Origin: Ignavibacteriales bacterium
GTDB lineage: Bacteria; Bacteroidota; Ignavibacteria; Ignavibacteriales; Melioribacteraceae
Direction: 5' to 3'
DNA length: 64,000 nucleotides
Assembly: GCA_026390775.1 (NCBI GenBank)
Contig: JAPLFF010000003.1
Location: 743,858 to 807,857, forward strand
Of the stretch, positions 36,854-46,321 are shown one piece after another (position 1 is the stretch's first letter; every line of letters starts with the position of its first letter). Position numbers and translations under genes: made by a program. Below the pieces are notes generated by a model. The model was given only the letters and a program-made list of their open reading frames with translations. It made no database searches and had not been told where the DNA came from.

Positions 36854-39028
36854 TTATACTAGTTTAAGATTTGCAAACTTAGTTAACAATTGTTTTGGTC
36901 CAAATTCCTCAAAAGAAATCGTCACTCGCTGCATATCTCCTAAACCAGTTATCTGTAAAATTTTTCCCATCCCAAATACTGAATGTGTTACTCGGCTTCC
37001 AACTCGAAGTGAACGTCTTTCCTGATCATACTCATCGTAACTTCCCTGATAAAATTCATCGTAATAAGTTTTTTTCTTTCTGCCCGCTTTTCTACCGCTG
37101 GCTCCGTTCGCCTCTTCGTATGTGGATTCATCTAATTCATCTAAAAATCTTGATTTACTTTGATAAGCAACTTCACCAAAGCGATATCTTGAACGTGCAT
37201 AACTTATAAATACTTTTTCTTTTGCGCGCGTTACTGCGACATAGAATAATCTTCTTTCTTCTTCCAACTTTGAATCGTTATCAAATTTCTGACTAAGCGG
37301 GAAAATATCTTCTTCGCATCCAGTTACAAATACAACAGGGAATTCCAATCCCTTTGCACTGTGTATTGTCATCATTGTTACGGAATTTACTTTTTCATCA
37401 TATTGATCAACACCGGCAATAAGTGAAACTTCAGAAAGAAAATCGTCAAGTGCAGCATCCGGATTTGATTTGCTGTAATCTTGAACCGCAGAAACTAATT
37501 CTTGAATATTATCATACCTTGACATTGATTCTTGAGTGCCTTCTTCTTTATAAATTTTTAGAATGCCAAGTTCATCAACTAATGCTGCGGTTAATTCACC
37601 GATTGATAATTTATTCTTAAGATCAATATATTTATCAAGAAGAAGTTTGAACTGCTTAACATTTTTTTGAATCCTTTCTTTCACTTCAATGACTTCAAAT
37701 ACTCTAGACATAGTTGTGAATAACGAAATTTCCAATTTACGGGCAAAAGCAATCATTTTGGAAATTGATGTATTACCAATTCCCCTTTGCGGAAAATTCA
37801 TTATACGTAATAAACTTTCTTCATCATTTTGATTTGATAGCATTCTTAAGTATGCTAATACATCTTTCACTTCTTTTCTTCTATAGAATTCCACACCGCC
37901 TACAATTTTATATGGAATTTTTTCTCTTCGAAATGCATCTTCAAGTGCACGTGATTGAGAATTTATTCTATAAAAGATTGCTATATCATTCAACGATAAT
38001 TTACGAGCAGATATTTCTTTCTTAATTCTTTTTGCTATCTGGAATCCTTCGTCTTTTTCATCAGAAGCTTTTAATATTGTAAGCTCTTCACCGTCATTAT
38101 TATTGGTCCAAAGTGTTTTTGGAATTTGCCCGACATTATTTTTAATAACTGAATCTGCAGCCATTAAGATCATCTTAGTTGAACGATAGTTCTGTTCTAA
38201 ACGGAATATTTTTGATCCTTTAAAATCTTTTTTAAAGTTCAGCATATTTTTTATTTCAGCACCGCGCCAGCTATAAATACTCTGAGCATCATCTCCGACA
38301 ACACAAACCTTATCTTTTAGAGGACTTAACATTTTTAAGAGTTCATACTGAGCTTTGTTTGTATCTTGATATTCATCAACCAAGATATATTTAAACATCT
38401 TTTTGTATTTGTTCAGAATTTTTTCGTCGTTCTCAAAAAGTTCAATCGGTTTTAAAAGCAGATCATCAAAATCCATTGCATTGTTTTCAAATAATCTTTT
38501 ATTGTATTCAGTATAAATCTCGCCAACTTTTTTATCTGATGGAGTAGTTGCTAAATGTTTTAAATACTCTTCCGGTGTAACCATCTGATTTTTTAAGTAA
38601 CTGATTTTATGCTGAACTCCATTAGGAGAGAGATTATCAATATTGATGTTAAGATTTGACATAATATTGCCAACAAGCGATTGCGAATCTTCACGGTCGT
38701 AAATCGAGAAATTAGATTTGTAATTAAGTTTATCAGATTCCACACGTAATATTCGAGCAAATATTGAGTGGAATGTTCCCATCCAAAGGTTTTCTGCCTT
38801 TTTACCAATTAGCCCTTTGATTCTTTCTTTCATTTCTTTAGCGGCTTTATTCGTAAATGTTAATGCAAGAATTTCGGCTGGATCTAATCCTTTGTCGATT
38901 AAAAAAGCGATTTTATGCATTAAAACACGTGTTTTACCGGATCCAGCACCGGCTACAATCATGTGTGGACCGGAATTGTATTCAACAGCTTGACGCTGTG
39001 CATCATTGAGTTGGTTTAGTATTTTCAT
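36854..39028 (-). CDS. UvrD/PcrA-type ATP-dependent DNA helicase
   Basis: 724 residues, a typical SF1A helicase length. It unwinds DNA 3' to 5' in repair and replication restart. Visible motifs: 'NDAQRQAVE' Q motif, AGAGSGKTR (about 27-35), 'LTFTNKAA', DEYQDTN (about 221-227), 'VGDDAQSIYSWRGA', 'EQNYRS', 'MTIHSAKGLEF' and 'VAVTRAK'. The last 45 residues ('RVTHSVFGMGKI') form the Tudor-like tail of PcrA/UvrD that binds RNA polymerase. Located upstream of the phosphofructokinase on the same strand. Confidence 0.94.
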   Translation of the reverse strand: MKILNQLNDAQRQAVEYNSGPHMIVAGAGSGKTRVLMHKIAFLIDKGLDPAEILALTFTNKAAKEMKERIKGLIGKKAENLWMGTFHSIFARILRVESDKLNYKSNFSIYDREDSQSLVGNIMSNLNINIDNLSPNGVQHKISYLKNQMVTPEEYLKHLATTPSDKKVGEIYTEYNKRLFENNAMDFDDLLLKPIELFENDEKILNKYKKMFKYILVDEYQDTNKAQYELLKMLSPLKDKVCVVGDDAQSIYSWRGAEIKNMLNFKKDFKGSKIFRLEQNYRSTKMILMAADSVIKNNVGQIPKTLWTNNNDGEELTILKASDEKDEGFQIAKRIKKEISARKLSLNDIAIFYRINSQSRALEDAFRREKIPYKIVGGVEFYRRKEVKDVLAYLRMLSNQNDEESLLRIMNFPQRGIGNTSISKMIAFARKLEISLFTTMSRVFEVIEVKERIQKNVKQFKLLLDKYIDLKNKLSIGELTAALVDELGILKIYKEEGTQESMSRYDNIQELVSAVQDYSKSNPDAALDDFLSEVSLIAGVDQYDEKVNSVTMMTIHSAKGLEFPVVFVTGCEEDIFPLSQKFDNDSKLEEERRLFYVAVTRAKEKVFISYARSRYRFGEVAYQSKSRFLDELDESTYEEANGASGRKAGRKKKTYYDEFYQGSYDEYDQERRSLRVGSRVTHSVFGMGKILQITGLGDMQRVTISFEEFGPKQLLTKFANLKLV

Positions 39029-39136
39029 ATTCTTGGGATTTTTTTGGTCGGCAAATATACGAAAATTAGCGGTGGCTTTTCAATTTTATTTATTTCAAAA
39101 TTTTAGGCGGGAATTAATTCTAGATTTGAAAATTAA

Positions 39137-40099
39137 TTATATAAGCAGTTTTCCATTTTTCATTATCATTTTTTCATCAAAATAGACCGTTGGTTTTTTA
39201 ACAACCCCGTCTAAATGAATAGGAACATTTACCAATCCGCCCATGGATTTGTTATCACCTAATGCAATATGTATCGTTCCCATAACTTTTTCATCTTCAA
39301 GTAATATACCGCTCAGTTTAGCTTTATAATTTGTTCCAATTCCAAATTCTGCGATATTTCTTGCAAGCTGATCATACTTATTTAAAGTAGTATCCAACTT
39401 TTTTGCTTGATTTCCACCGGATACATTTACAGCATATCCATCTTTAACTTCTATTCTAATTGGTTTTCCTTTTATAACACCGATGCTTGCCATTGAACCA
39501 TCAACATAAAACACACCGTTGGTCTTACCTTCTAACGGTGCTATGTATGCTTCACCTGTTGGCAGATTTCCGCTTTCACCTTTTTTGTGGAATAAACCTT
39601 TACTCGGTAAAGCTTTTCTTCCGGAGATATCCATTGTAATATCGGTTCCGATGGAAGAAGTAACTCTAATAATATTAACATCGTTCATAATTCCTTGCAG
39701 TCTGATTGTAAGCGTAGCAATTTTATTATAATCAGCATTTAAACCGCGGATCATAATATCTTCGGTTATTCCGGGGAACGTTGCAATGCGGGCTCCAAGT
39801 GCTGATGCATTTCTGCGAGCATTTGTATGAGTTAGAGATTTTGCAGTTGGACATAAAACTACATCAAACAGTTTCATCATTTCTGCAATTTGCTCTGGAG
39901 GTTCCTGACCGTGCATTTCTCTTGATTTAAATTCAAGATAAACCGTTTCATGCCCAAGTTGTTTTGCATTTTGATAAAGTGATAAACCAATTTTTCTTTT
40001 GAACTCATCCGTTACAATAAGAACAGTTTCGTTTGGTTGTGTTCCCATGCAATCACGGATTGCTATTACTGATGCTTTGTCAAGTTTTGATAATTTCAT
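39137..40099 (-). CDS. M29-type aminopeptidase
   Basis: 320 residues, cytoplasmic. It resembles the thermophilic aminopeptidase or leucyl aminopeptidase T family (M29): an N-terminal Rossmann-like part, then a metal-binding C-terminal part with Glu in 'LPTGEAYIAP' (about 192), 'AEFGIGTN' (about 258), 'GTIHIALGDN' with His (about 283) and 'PIHLDGVV' with His and Asp. Members remove N-terminal amino acids from short peptides using two metal ions. It ends the peptide-use block, 13 bases after the barrel protein gene. Peptide specificity is unknown. Confidence 0.82.
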   Translation of the reverse strand: MKLSKLDKASVIAIRDCMGTQPNETVLIVTDEFKRKIGLSLYQNAKQLGHETVYLEFKSREMHGQEPPEQIAEMMKLFDVVLCPTAKSLTHTNARRNASALGARIATFPGITEDIMIRGLNADYNKIATLTIRLQGIMNDVNIIRVTSSIGTDITMDISGRKALPSKGLFHKKGESGNLPTGEAYIAPLEGKTNGVFYVDGSMASIGVIKGKPIRIEVKDGYAVNVSGGNQAKKLDTTLNKYDQLARNIAEFGIGTNYKAKLSGILLEDEKVMGTIHIALGDNKSMGGLVNVPIHLDGVVKKPTVYFDEKMIMKNGKLLI

Positions 40100-40112
40100 T
40101 ATTCGATTATTG

Positions 40113-40856
40113 TTAAAGTGGAAATCCTACATTTAGTTGTAGAGTAATACTTAAGTTCCCTTTTTCAATTGCTTTTTTAGAAGAAGAAGCTGGTGGGATT
40201 GTTGTTATTGTTGTTCCGGAATCGTAACTAAATTTATCTATTTGAATAAAATTAAAACCTGCAGTTCCTTCTACGCTGATATAATCCGGAACAAGATGTA
40301 AGACGAGTCCAGTACCAATAAAATATCCAATATTATTTTTATCAGGTTTGAATTTTATTTCACCTTGAGAAACACTGCTTAAAAATGTTTCTTGAGAAAA
40401 TTCGGTATTGTAAAACGTTACGTTGGCTTCAGCAATTTTCCAATCAAGAATCCAGAACAAAGGTACGCCAAAATCAATTCCAACTCCCCAATGGTTCATA
40501 GTTAACTGATATTTTTCTCTCGTATCTATATTTTGTAATTGAGCAGAAATTTCATGTGATTCTTTTAGAAATTGATAATAACCTTTAGCAGAAATAAAGA
40601 ATTTATCCCACTTTGCCCTAAAAAAATTTGCACCGACTCGATAGCCGGTTCCTTGTGTAAATTCTACTTTATCAGTAATTATAGTTTGGCTTTGGCTGAT
40701 GTAATCATTTAAGCCAGGACTATCATAATTTTGTTTTGAGAATCCAGCATAGAATCCGCTTAGACCTAAACAACCGAAACCAAATGATTGAGCATTTACA
40801 TTAACACCGGTAAGAGCAAAAACCGCAATAAATATTATTTTATTAAAAGATTTCAT
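40113..40856 (-). CDS. Outer-membrane beta-barrel protein, unknown role
   Basis: About 247 residues from the ATG at 40856; a TTG five codons upstream lacks support, and the ATG gives a clean signal peptide (MKSFNKIIFIAVFALTGVNVNAQ). The rest is Gly- and aromatic-rich alternating strands ('GLSGFYAGFSKQNY', 'GYRVGANFFRAKW'), ending with 'LQLNVGFPL', which fits an 8- to 10-strand barrel. No family recognised. It lies between the MFS carrier and the aminopeptidase on one strand, so it may be an outer-membrane component linked to peptide use, which is inference. Confidence 0.7.
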   Translation of the reverse strand: MKSFNKIIFIAVFALTGVNVNAQSFGFGCLGLSGFYAGFSKQNYDSPGLNDYISQSQTIITDKVEFTQGTGYRVGANFFRAKWDKFFISAKGYYQFLKESHEISAQLQNIDTREKYQLTMNHWGVGIDFGVPLFWILDWKIAEANVTFYNTEFSQETFLSSVSQGEIKFKPDKNNIGYFIGTGLVLHLVPDYISVEGTAGFNFIQIDKFSYDSGTTITTIPPASSSKKAIEKGNLSITLQLNVGFPL

Positions 40857-40893
40857 CGAATAACCATTCAATTCAAAACCAATTTAATAAAAA

Positions 40894-42156
40894 TTATCTT
40901 GTTTTGGAGATTCCTTTTTCGAGTCCATGGCCATGCGCCCCTAACTCACTACGTCTAAGTAAAAACGCAAATAATAATCCAAAGAATCCAAGTGAAGAGA
41001 AAATCCACATTCCGGTTGTATATCCGCCGCTAAAATCATTTGCCCAGCCGACTAAAAAATTAAATCCGGCAAGACCAATATTTTGAATCATGGTCATCAG
41101 TCCGTAAGCAGTTCCGAGTTTTGCTTCATCTACAATTAATGCAACTGAAGGCCACATCACCGCCGGAATAAGTGAAAATGCAATCCCCATCATTGCCATT
41201 GGTACATAAAGTGAAATATGTGTATATGCCATTAATAAATAGACAGGAATTAAAATTAATGAACCGAACATCATCAGCAAAGATCGTTTTCCTATGTAAT
41301 CTGCAAGAAGACCAAAAAGCGGAGTTAAAACCATTGCAGAAAGTGTCAGCATGCTTGAAAGAAATCCGCCCATCTCTCGTGTGGTACCGTGTGTCTCCAT
41401 GAAAAATTTAACGGCAAAAGTTTGGAATGGAAATATCCCCGAGTAAAAAGTAACGCACAACATTACAACGAACCAATATGAAGTAGAGAAACTAAAAATC
41501 TCTTTAAAAATAATTTTGTCCTGCTTAGGAACAGGACGCAATGAAAAATTTTTCTCTGAGTATGCATCCATTCCCCAATAAATTATTACTGCCGCAATAG
41601 AAATTACACCTGCAACTACGGAGATTAAAAGAGGTGTCTGCCAATATTCATAAAGTGATTTAGCCCAAGTTGGAGAATTAAGTGCGGCGAATGAACCGAG
41701 CCGAGCAAGTGTAAGATTCAATCCGAATGCAAATGATAATTGTCTTCCTTTGAACCAACGACCGATAACAGTTGTAACTGCAACTATCATTGATTCAGCC
41801 CCGAGACCAAACACAAGACGTCCAATAGCCATCATTGTTATATCGCTGAAAGATGCTGTGATGATTGCACCAGTTAAACAAAGCAGTGTAAAAATAAAAG
41901 TAGAAATACGTGTGCCGATTTTATCTATTATTATTCCACCAATAAGAACCATAAAAACATTTGGTACGCTATAAATTCCTTGAAGTAATCCAATATTGGA
42001 ATCAGAAAATTTTAATTGTTTTGCCAGAAGGTCTGCAAGCGGACTTATGCTATCATAAATGTAATAATTGCCGAACATTGCAAGACTTACAAAGAGTAGA
42101 ATTCCCCACCGGAAGAAAACACTTGGTTCGGGTTTAATAGTGATTTGATTTTCCAT
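40894..42156 (-). CDS. MFS transporter (MFSD1-like)
   Basis: 420 residues with about 12 membrane helices. The MFS loop motif between helices 2 and 3 reads 'GGIIIDKIGTR', and its second copy 'GLLADYIGKRS'. The 'GLGAESMIVAVTTVIGRWF' segment and overall pattern recall the MFSD1 group, whose animal member carries dipeptides. Neighbours are a dipeptidase and an aminopeptidase, so peptide or amino acid transport is likely. Substrate remains inference. Confidence 0.82.
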   Translation of the reverse strand: MENQITIKPEPSVFFRWGILLFVSLAMFGNYYIYDSISPLADLLAKQLKFSDSNIGLLQGIYSVPNVFMVLIGGIIIDKIGTRISTFIFTLLCLTGAIITASFSDITMMAIGRLVFGLGAESMIVAVTTVIGRWFKGRQLSFAFGLNLTLARLGSFAALNSPTWAKSLYEYWQTPLLISVVAGVISIAAVIIYWGMDAYSEKNFSLRPVPKQDKIIFKEIFSFSTSYWFVVMLCVTFYSGIFPFQTFAVKFFMETHGTTREMGGFLSSMLTLSAMVLTPLFGLLADYIGKRSLLMMFGSLILIPVYLLMAYTHISLYVPMAMMGIAFSLIPAVMWPSVALIVDEAKLGTAYGLMTMIQNIGLAGFNFLVGWANDFSGGYTTGMWIFSSLGFFGLLFAFLLRRSELGAHGHGLEKGISKTR

Positions 42157-42181
42157 GTAATCTCGAATTAGTCTTAATAAT

Positions 42182-42242
42182 AATCTTGCTCTTACTTTTT
42201 CTTAATCGGAATTAGATTAAGAGCACGAGTAAGAGCAAGATT
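42182..42242. repeat. Long imperfect hairpin between MFS and pepD
   Basis: AATCTTGCTCTTAC (42182-42195) pairs perfectly with GTAAGAGCAAGATT (42229-42242). An inner stem CTTAATC/GATTAAG (42201-42207 / 42215-42221) closes a 7-base loop. It lies between the pepD stop and the MFS start and may stabilise or attenuate the mRNA. Confidence 0.65.
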
Positions 42243-42250
42243 TAAGTAGA

Positions 42251-43711
42251 TTATTTTGAAGGCACATTCTTTAAAACTGCTGTGAGAAGATTCCAGAATT
42301 TATTTACAGTGCTAATTAGAATTTTTTCATCCGGTGAGTGAACATCCATGAGTGTTGGACCGAACGAGATCATATCCATATCAGGATAACGTTCTTTAAT
42401 TATTCCGCATTCAAGACCCGCATGAATTGCTTTAACTTCCGGATCACTTCCATACATCTGATGATACACATTCTTCATGGTAACAAGCACCGGTGAATGA
42501 ATATCCGGTTTCCATCCCGGGTAACCATCACCCTGAATTACTTCTGCTTTTGTGAGTTTTAAAAATGCAGCAATTGAATTTGAGATATCATTTTTCTCAG
42601 ATTCAACAGAACTTCGCTGACTCAGAGTAACTTCAACTGCTTTTCCTTTTGTTACTACAACGGCAAGATTTGTTGATGTCTCAACTAAACCCGGAATATC
42701 AGCGCTCATTTTTATTACACCGTTAGGAACTGCGTAAAGCGAATCAATCAAAATTTTCGCTGTGGTCTTATCCATTATTTTAGACTTTGATTTCGATTCT
42801 GCAGCGGTAACATTTAAGTTTGGTTCAACCGTAGCTAGTTCTGCTTGCACGATTTTATTATATCTTTCGATATAAGCGAAAGTCTCGGCAACAATTTTTT
42901 TAGCCACGCGAATAACAGCAAAAGTTTCTCTTGGAATTGCGTTGTGTTTACTTCCACCGCTAATATTTACAAGACGGATACCAAATGTGTAGTTCAATTC
43001 GTGAAGTAAACGTGTCATCAATTTAATTGCGTTACCGCGACCTGAGTTTATATCCAGTCCGCTGTGTCCACCTTTCAAACCTCCAATTTTAATTTCAAGG
43101 GCAATTGTATTTGCCGGAACATCATTCAAATTAAATTTGTATTTCACAGAAGTAGTTTGTCCGCCGGCGCAGCCAATATATAGTGCACCATCTTCTTCGG
43201 AATCTAAGTTCAGCAATATTTTTCCGTTTACAAATCCAGGTTTAAGCGCCTGAGCACCGAATAATCCGGTCTCTTCATCAAGTGTAAATAGTGCTTCGAT
43301 AGGACCGTGTTCAAGATCTTTCGATTCCATAACCGCTAAAGCAGCAGCAACGCCAACTCCGTTATCACCACCAAGAGTTGTACCTTTTGCTTTTACCCAA
43401 TCGCCATCAATGTACGGTTGAATCGGATCTTTGTCAAAATCATGTTTAACATCTGCATTCTTTTCAGCTACCATATCAAGATGACCTTGCATAACCACCG
43501 GAGTTAAATTTTCTTTTCCAGGTGTTGCAGATTTACGAATTACAACGTTGCCAAAATCATCAGTCGCATATTGTAAATTATTTTTCTTTGCGACAGAGAT
43601 TACATATTGCGCAACTTTTTCTTCTTTACGAGAAGGACGTGGAATTTTGCATAGTTCTTCAAAATGATTCCATAATAAGTTCGGTTTTAACTGACCTAAA
43701 ATTTCTCCCAT
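42251..43711 (-). CDS. pepD: Aminoacyl-histidine dipeptidase (M20 family)
   Basis: 486 residues, matching PepD. It is a cytoplasmic two-metal dipeptidase with broad specificity including carnosine-like dipeptides. Metal and catalytic motifs are seen: 'MQGHLDMV' (His and Asp near 80), 'TLGGDNGVG' (Asp near 118), 'LDEETGLFG' (Glu-Glu near 148), 'NLDSEEDG' and 'IHAGLECG'. The lid domain lies in the middle (about 185-390). ATG at 43711 follows GGAG and is only 2 bases after the PqqD-like stop, so the two are coupled. Confidence 0.95.
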   Translation of the reverse strand: MGEILGQLKPNLLWNHFEELCKIPRPSRKEEKVAQYVISVAKKNNLQYATDDFGNVVIRKSATPGKENLTPVVMQGHLDMVAEKNADVKHDFDKDPIQPYIDGDWVKAKGTTLGGDNGVGVAAALAVMESKDLEHGPIEALFTLDEETGLFGAQALKPGFVNGKILLNLDSEEDGALYIGCAGGQTTSVKYKFNLNDVPANTIALEIKIGGLKGGHSGLDINSGRGNAIKLMTRLLHELNYTFGIRLVNISGGSKHNAIPRETFAVIRVAKKIVAETFAYIERYNKIVQAELATVEPNLNVTAAESKSKSKIMDKTTAKILIDSLYAVPNGVIKMSADIPGLVETSTNLAVVVTKGKAVEVTLSQRSSVESEKNDISNSIAAFLKLTKAEVIQGDGYPGWKPDIHSPVLVTMKNVYHQMYGSDPEVKAIHAGLECGIIKERYPDMDMISFGPTLMDVHSPDEKILISTVNKFWNLLTAVLKNVPSK

Positions 43712-43713
43712 AG

Positions 43714-44094
43714 TTAATCTCCTTTATTTATTTCTTGGAATGTAATTAGACGCTGTTCATAAAGTCCGGTTAAAAATCTTGTTAATCTTTCATTAACAGG
43801 TTCAATTTTATCACCAAACTTGTTCAGAAGTTGTTTTGCTATTTGATCTACTGTTTTTTCCCCGTCAAGTGATAACCAAACTGCTGAGCCGAGCTCATCT
43901 AATTTTAATTTGAATACATCTGATTTTAATTTGGGGACAATAAAACGTACAACAAATCTATTCTGAAATTTTGGAATTAGAACTGTAACTAAATTTTCTT
44001 CTGAAATTTCTTCTTTGTGCAATCTTAAAGGAGTGAGTTCCAAATAGTTCGCACCTTTTAATATTCTTCTTCTTTCGGAAAAACTTAACTGCAT
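43714..44094 (-). CDS. PqqD-like peptide-binding domain protein
   Basis: 126 residues. Residues 55-118 match the PqqD/RRE-like winged-helix pattern: 'DELGSAVWLSLDGEKTVDQI', then 'LLNKFGD' and 'FLTGLYEQRLI'. PqqD domains bind precursor peptides for modifying enzymes in PQQ and RiPP pathways. No radical SAM enzyme, precursor or other PQQ gene is in the window. It is coupled to pepD and follows the OPT transporter by 55 bases, so it may bind peptides or serve as a regulator of peptide use. Function is unknown. Confidence 0.75.
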   Translation of the reverse strand: MQLSFSERRRILKGANYLELTPLRLHKEEISEENLVTVLIPKFQNRFVVRFIVPKLKSDVFKLKLDELGSAVWLSLDGEKTVDQIAKQLLNKFGDKIEPVNERLTRFLTGLYEQRLITFQEINKGD

Positions 44095-44114
44095 AGAGTT
44101 CCTTAAGGAAATTA

Positions 44115-44142
44115 AATGTCCCGATTATACTATCGGGACATT
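44115..44142 (-). terminator. Hairpin after the OPT transporter gene
   Basis: AATGTCCCGAT (44115-44125) and ATCGGGACATT (44132-44142) form an 11-base perfect stem with a 6-base loop, 8 bases after the OPT stop. The T content after it on the minus strand is moderate (TTAATTT), so it may be a weak terminator or an mRNA 3' stabiliser. Confidence 0.55.
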
Positions 44143-44149
44143 ATAAAAG

Positions 44150-46150
44150 TTACATAGAAACTTGAGGAGGTGCAGGATCATCCGGCTTACCTGCATTCTT
44201 CACAGGAATTCTGATTAGCAGCCATGCGATCAATGCAAATACTAATAAGCTTACATAGAAACTTGGCACTTCAAAAATATGAAAGACCGGGATTTCAAAA
44301 AATGCCAACCCGGCAAACAGAAGACCTATTAACGCTTCCCCTGCAATTAGTCCGGCTGCTATCAATATTCCGTTATTTTCTACTCTTGATTTTTGTGCAT
44401 CATTAAATTGTTTTTTCGCATTTACTTTTTCAACAACTCCTTTTATCAAACCACCAAGAAAAATCGCAAATGTTGTTCCTAAAGGAAGATACATACCAAC
44501 ACTTACCAACATTGGACTTTTGATGTTCATCATAATGAATCCGACACCCATTAACATTCCCGTAAATATTAAGATCCATTCCATATTTCCGGAAACAATT
44601 CCTTTAGAAAGAATTGCCATCAAACTAGCTTGAGGCGCAGGAAGATGTTCTCCGCCAAATCCTGTTCCGCCCATTTTTATATCACCTTCATGTAAAATAA
44701 TTAACGGTATGAACATAACTGCTGCTGCAACAGCTACACCGATAAGATCACCAACTTGCATTTTCCAGGGAGTACCGCCAAGAATATGTCCGGCTTTAAG
44801 GTCTTGAAGCATTTCACCGGCAACAGCTGCAGCAACACATACAACCGCCGCAACTCCAAGAACAGCAGCCACACCTTGTACTCCTTTCATACCGAGTGCA
44901 ACCATTAACAATGCTGCTATTACTAATGTTGAAAGTGTAAGTCCGCTTATCGGATTATTTGATGAGCCAATAATGCCAACAAGATAACCTGATACAGCCG
45001 CAAAGAAAAATCCGGCAACAATCATTACTACGGTTGCAACTAAAGCTGCTAAAATATTTTGTGCGAAATAATTATAAATAAAAAATGTAGCAACACCGGT
45101 TAAAAGAATTCCAATAACAATCCATTTAAATGAAATATCTTTTTCTATTCTATCAACAACATGCTCTCCTGCGGCAGCCTTTTTAACATCACCTATCGAG
45201 CGTGAAATTCCAGTTATTAAATTTTTTCTCATTCTCCATAATGTAAATGCAGCACCAACTAACATTCCACCAATGGCAATTGGTCTTACATAACTTTTCC
45301 AAACTTGAACAATAGTTGCAGTCCAATCAAAAATTTTTGGAACAACAGTTTCATGACCAAAAGCTGCTAACCATGCAGCTTCACCATTTGGTAGAATAGA
45401 TCCAAATTTGAAATAAGTAATAAGCGGAGCTAATAAACCCCATGCAAGAACACCACCACTAAAGTTCAAGGCGGCTAAACGTGGACCAATAATATAACCC
45501 ACTCCCATGTAGGCAGGACTTACATCAGGAGAACGGAATAATATATTTCCTTTACTTAGTGAGATCAGCCCATCGGCACTGGTAGCAAATAATCTAAATT
45601 GACCTAATGCTTGTATAGCGGCACCAAAACCCATTGCACCAAATAAAAATTTTGAACCGGTTCCGCCGTGACGACCAGCTTTATGTATTTCTGCAGCAGC
45701 AACAGATTCTGGAAAAGGAAGTTCAATATCCTCAACCATAACTCTTCGTAACAATGCAACAAACATAATTCCTAGTACACCGCCTGCCATCATTATTGCT
45801 GCAGACAGGACATAATTACCAGGAGTAAAGAACGGATTCCAAATTCCGGCTATAAAAAAAGCAGGTAATGTAAAAATTGCACCTGCAGCAATTGATTCCC
45901 CTATTGAACCAACAGTACGAGCAAAATTTTCCTCAAGTATGGTTCCTTTGAAAAGTTTAATGATTGCCATTCCAATCACAGCGGCAGGATAAGTAGCGGC
46001 AATTGTCATTCCGGCTTTTAATCCTAAGTATGCATTTGCAGCACCTAGAACAACCGCAAGAACAAGTCCAATAACAAGAGCACGCAATGTAAATTCTGCC
46101 ATGTTTGTTTCTGATGAAACAAATGGAACATGTTTCTTTTGTTCCGCCAT
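44150..46150 (-). CDS. OPT family oligopeptide transporter
   Basis: 666 residues, with about 14 or more membrane helices. The family start is clear ('EFTLRALVIGLVLAVVLGAANAYLGLKAG', shortened here to its pattern: ETNMAEFTLRALVIG then NAYLGLKAGMT), followed by 'FPESVAAAEIHKAG' and 'FGSILPNG', typical of bacterial OPT proteins. These take up oligopeptides or metal chelates by proton symport. Strong GGAG site before ATG 46150. First gene of the peptide-use block; context favours peptides over metal chelates. Confidence 0.92.
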   Translation of the reverse strand: MAEQKKHVPFVSSETNMAEFTLRALVIGLVLAVVLGAANAYLGLKAGMTIAATYPAAVIGMAIIKLFKGTILEENFARTVGSIGESIAAGAIFTLPAFFIAGIWNPFFTPGNYVLSAAIMMAGGVLGIMFVALLRRVMVEDIELPFPESVAAAEIHKAGRHGGTGSKFLFGAMGFGAAIQALGQFRLFATSADGLISLSKGNILFRSPDVSPAYMGVGYIIGPRLAALNFSGGVLAWGLLAPLITYFKFGSILPNGEAAWLAAFGHETVVPKIFDWTATIVQVWKSYVRPIAIGGMLVGAAFTLWRMRKNLITGISRSIGDVKKAAAGEHVVDRIEKDISFKWIVIGILLTGVATFFIYNYFAQNILAALVATVVMIVAGFFFAAVSGYLVGIIGSSNNPISGLTLSTLVIAALLMVALGMKGVQGVAAVLGVAAVVCVAAAVAGEMLQDLKAGHILGGTPWKMQVGDLIGVAVAAAVMFIPLIILHEGDIKMGGTGFGGEHLPAPQASLMAILSKGIVSGNMEWILIFTGMLMGVGFIMMNIKSPMLVSVGMYLPLGTTFAIFLGGLIKGVVEKVNAKKQFNDAQKSRVENNGILIAAGLIAGEALIGLLFAGLAFFEIPVFHIFEVPSFYVSLLVFALIAWLLIRIPVKNAGKPDDPAPPQVSM

Positions 46151-46267
46151 ATTTTTCTCCTGTAAATGGTGATGTAGTTTATTTAGTGAAGATCATTTGA
46201 AAACTATTTCATAATGCGTTGGCTAATATAAATACGAATAAATAACCGAGCAACATCATTATTCAGT

Positions 46268-46310
46268 AATTGTGAATTGAGAATTGCAAATTGAGAATTA
46301 CAATTATTCT
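46268..46310. repeat. Short direct repeat AATTGAGAATT
   Basis: Two copies (46275-46285 and 46289-46299) lie 14 bases apart, flanked by AATTGT and ACAATT. A low-complexity spacer between the TIGR02757 stop and the OPT start. Confidence 0.6.
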
Positions 46311-46321
46311 CTATTTGTATT

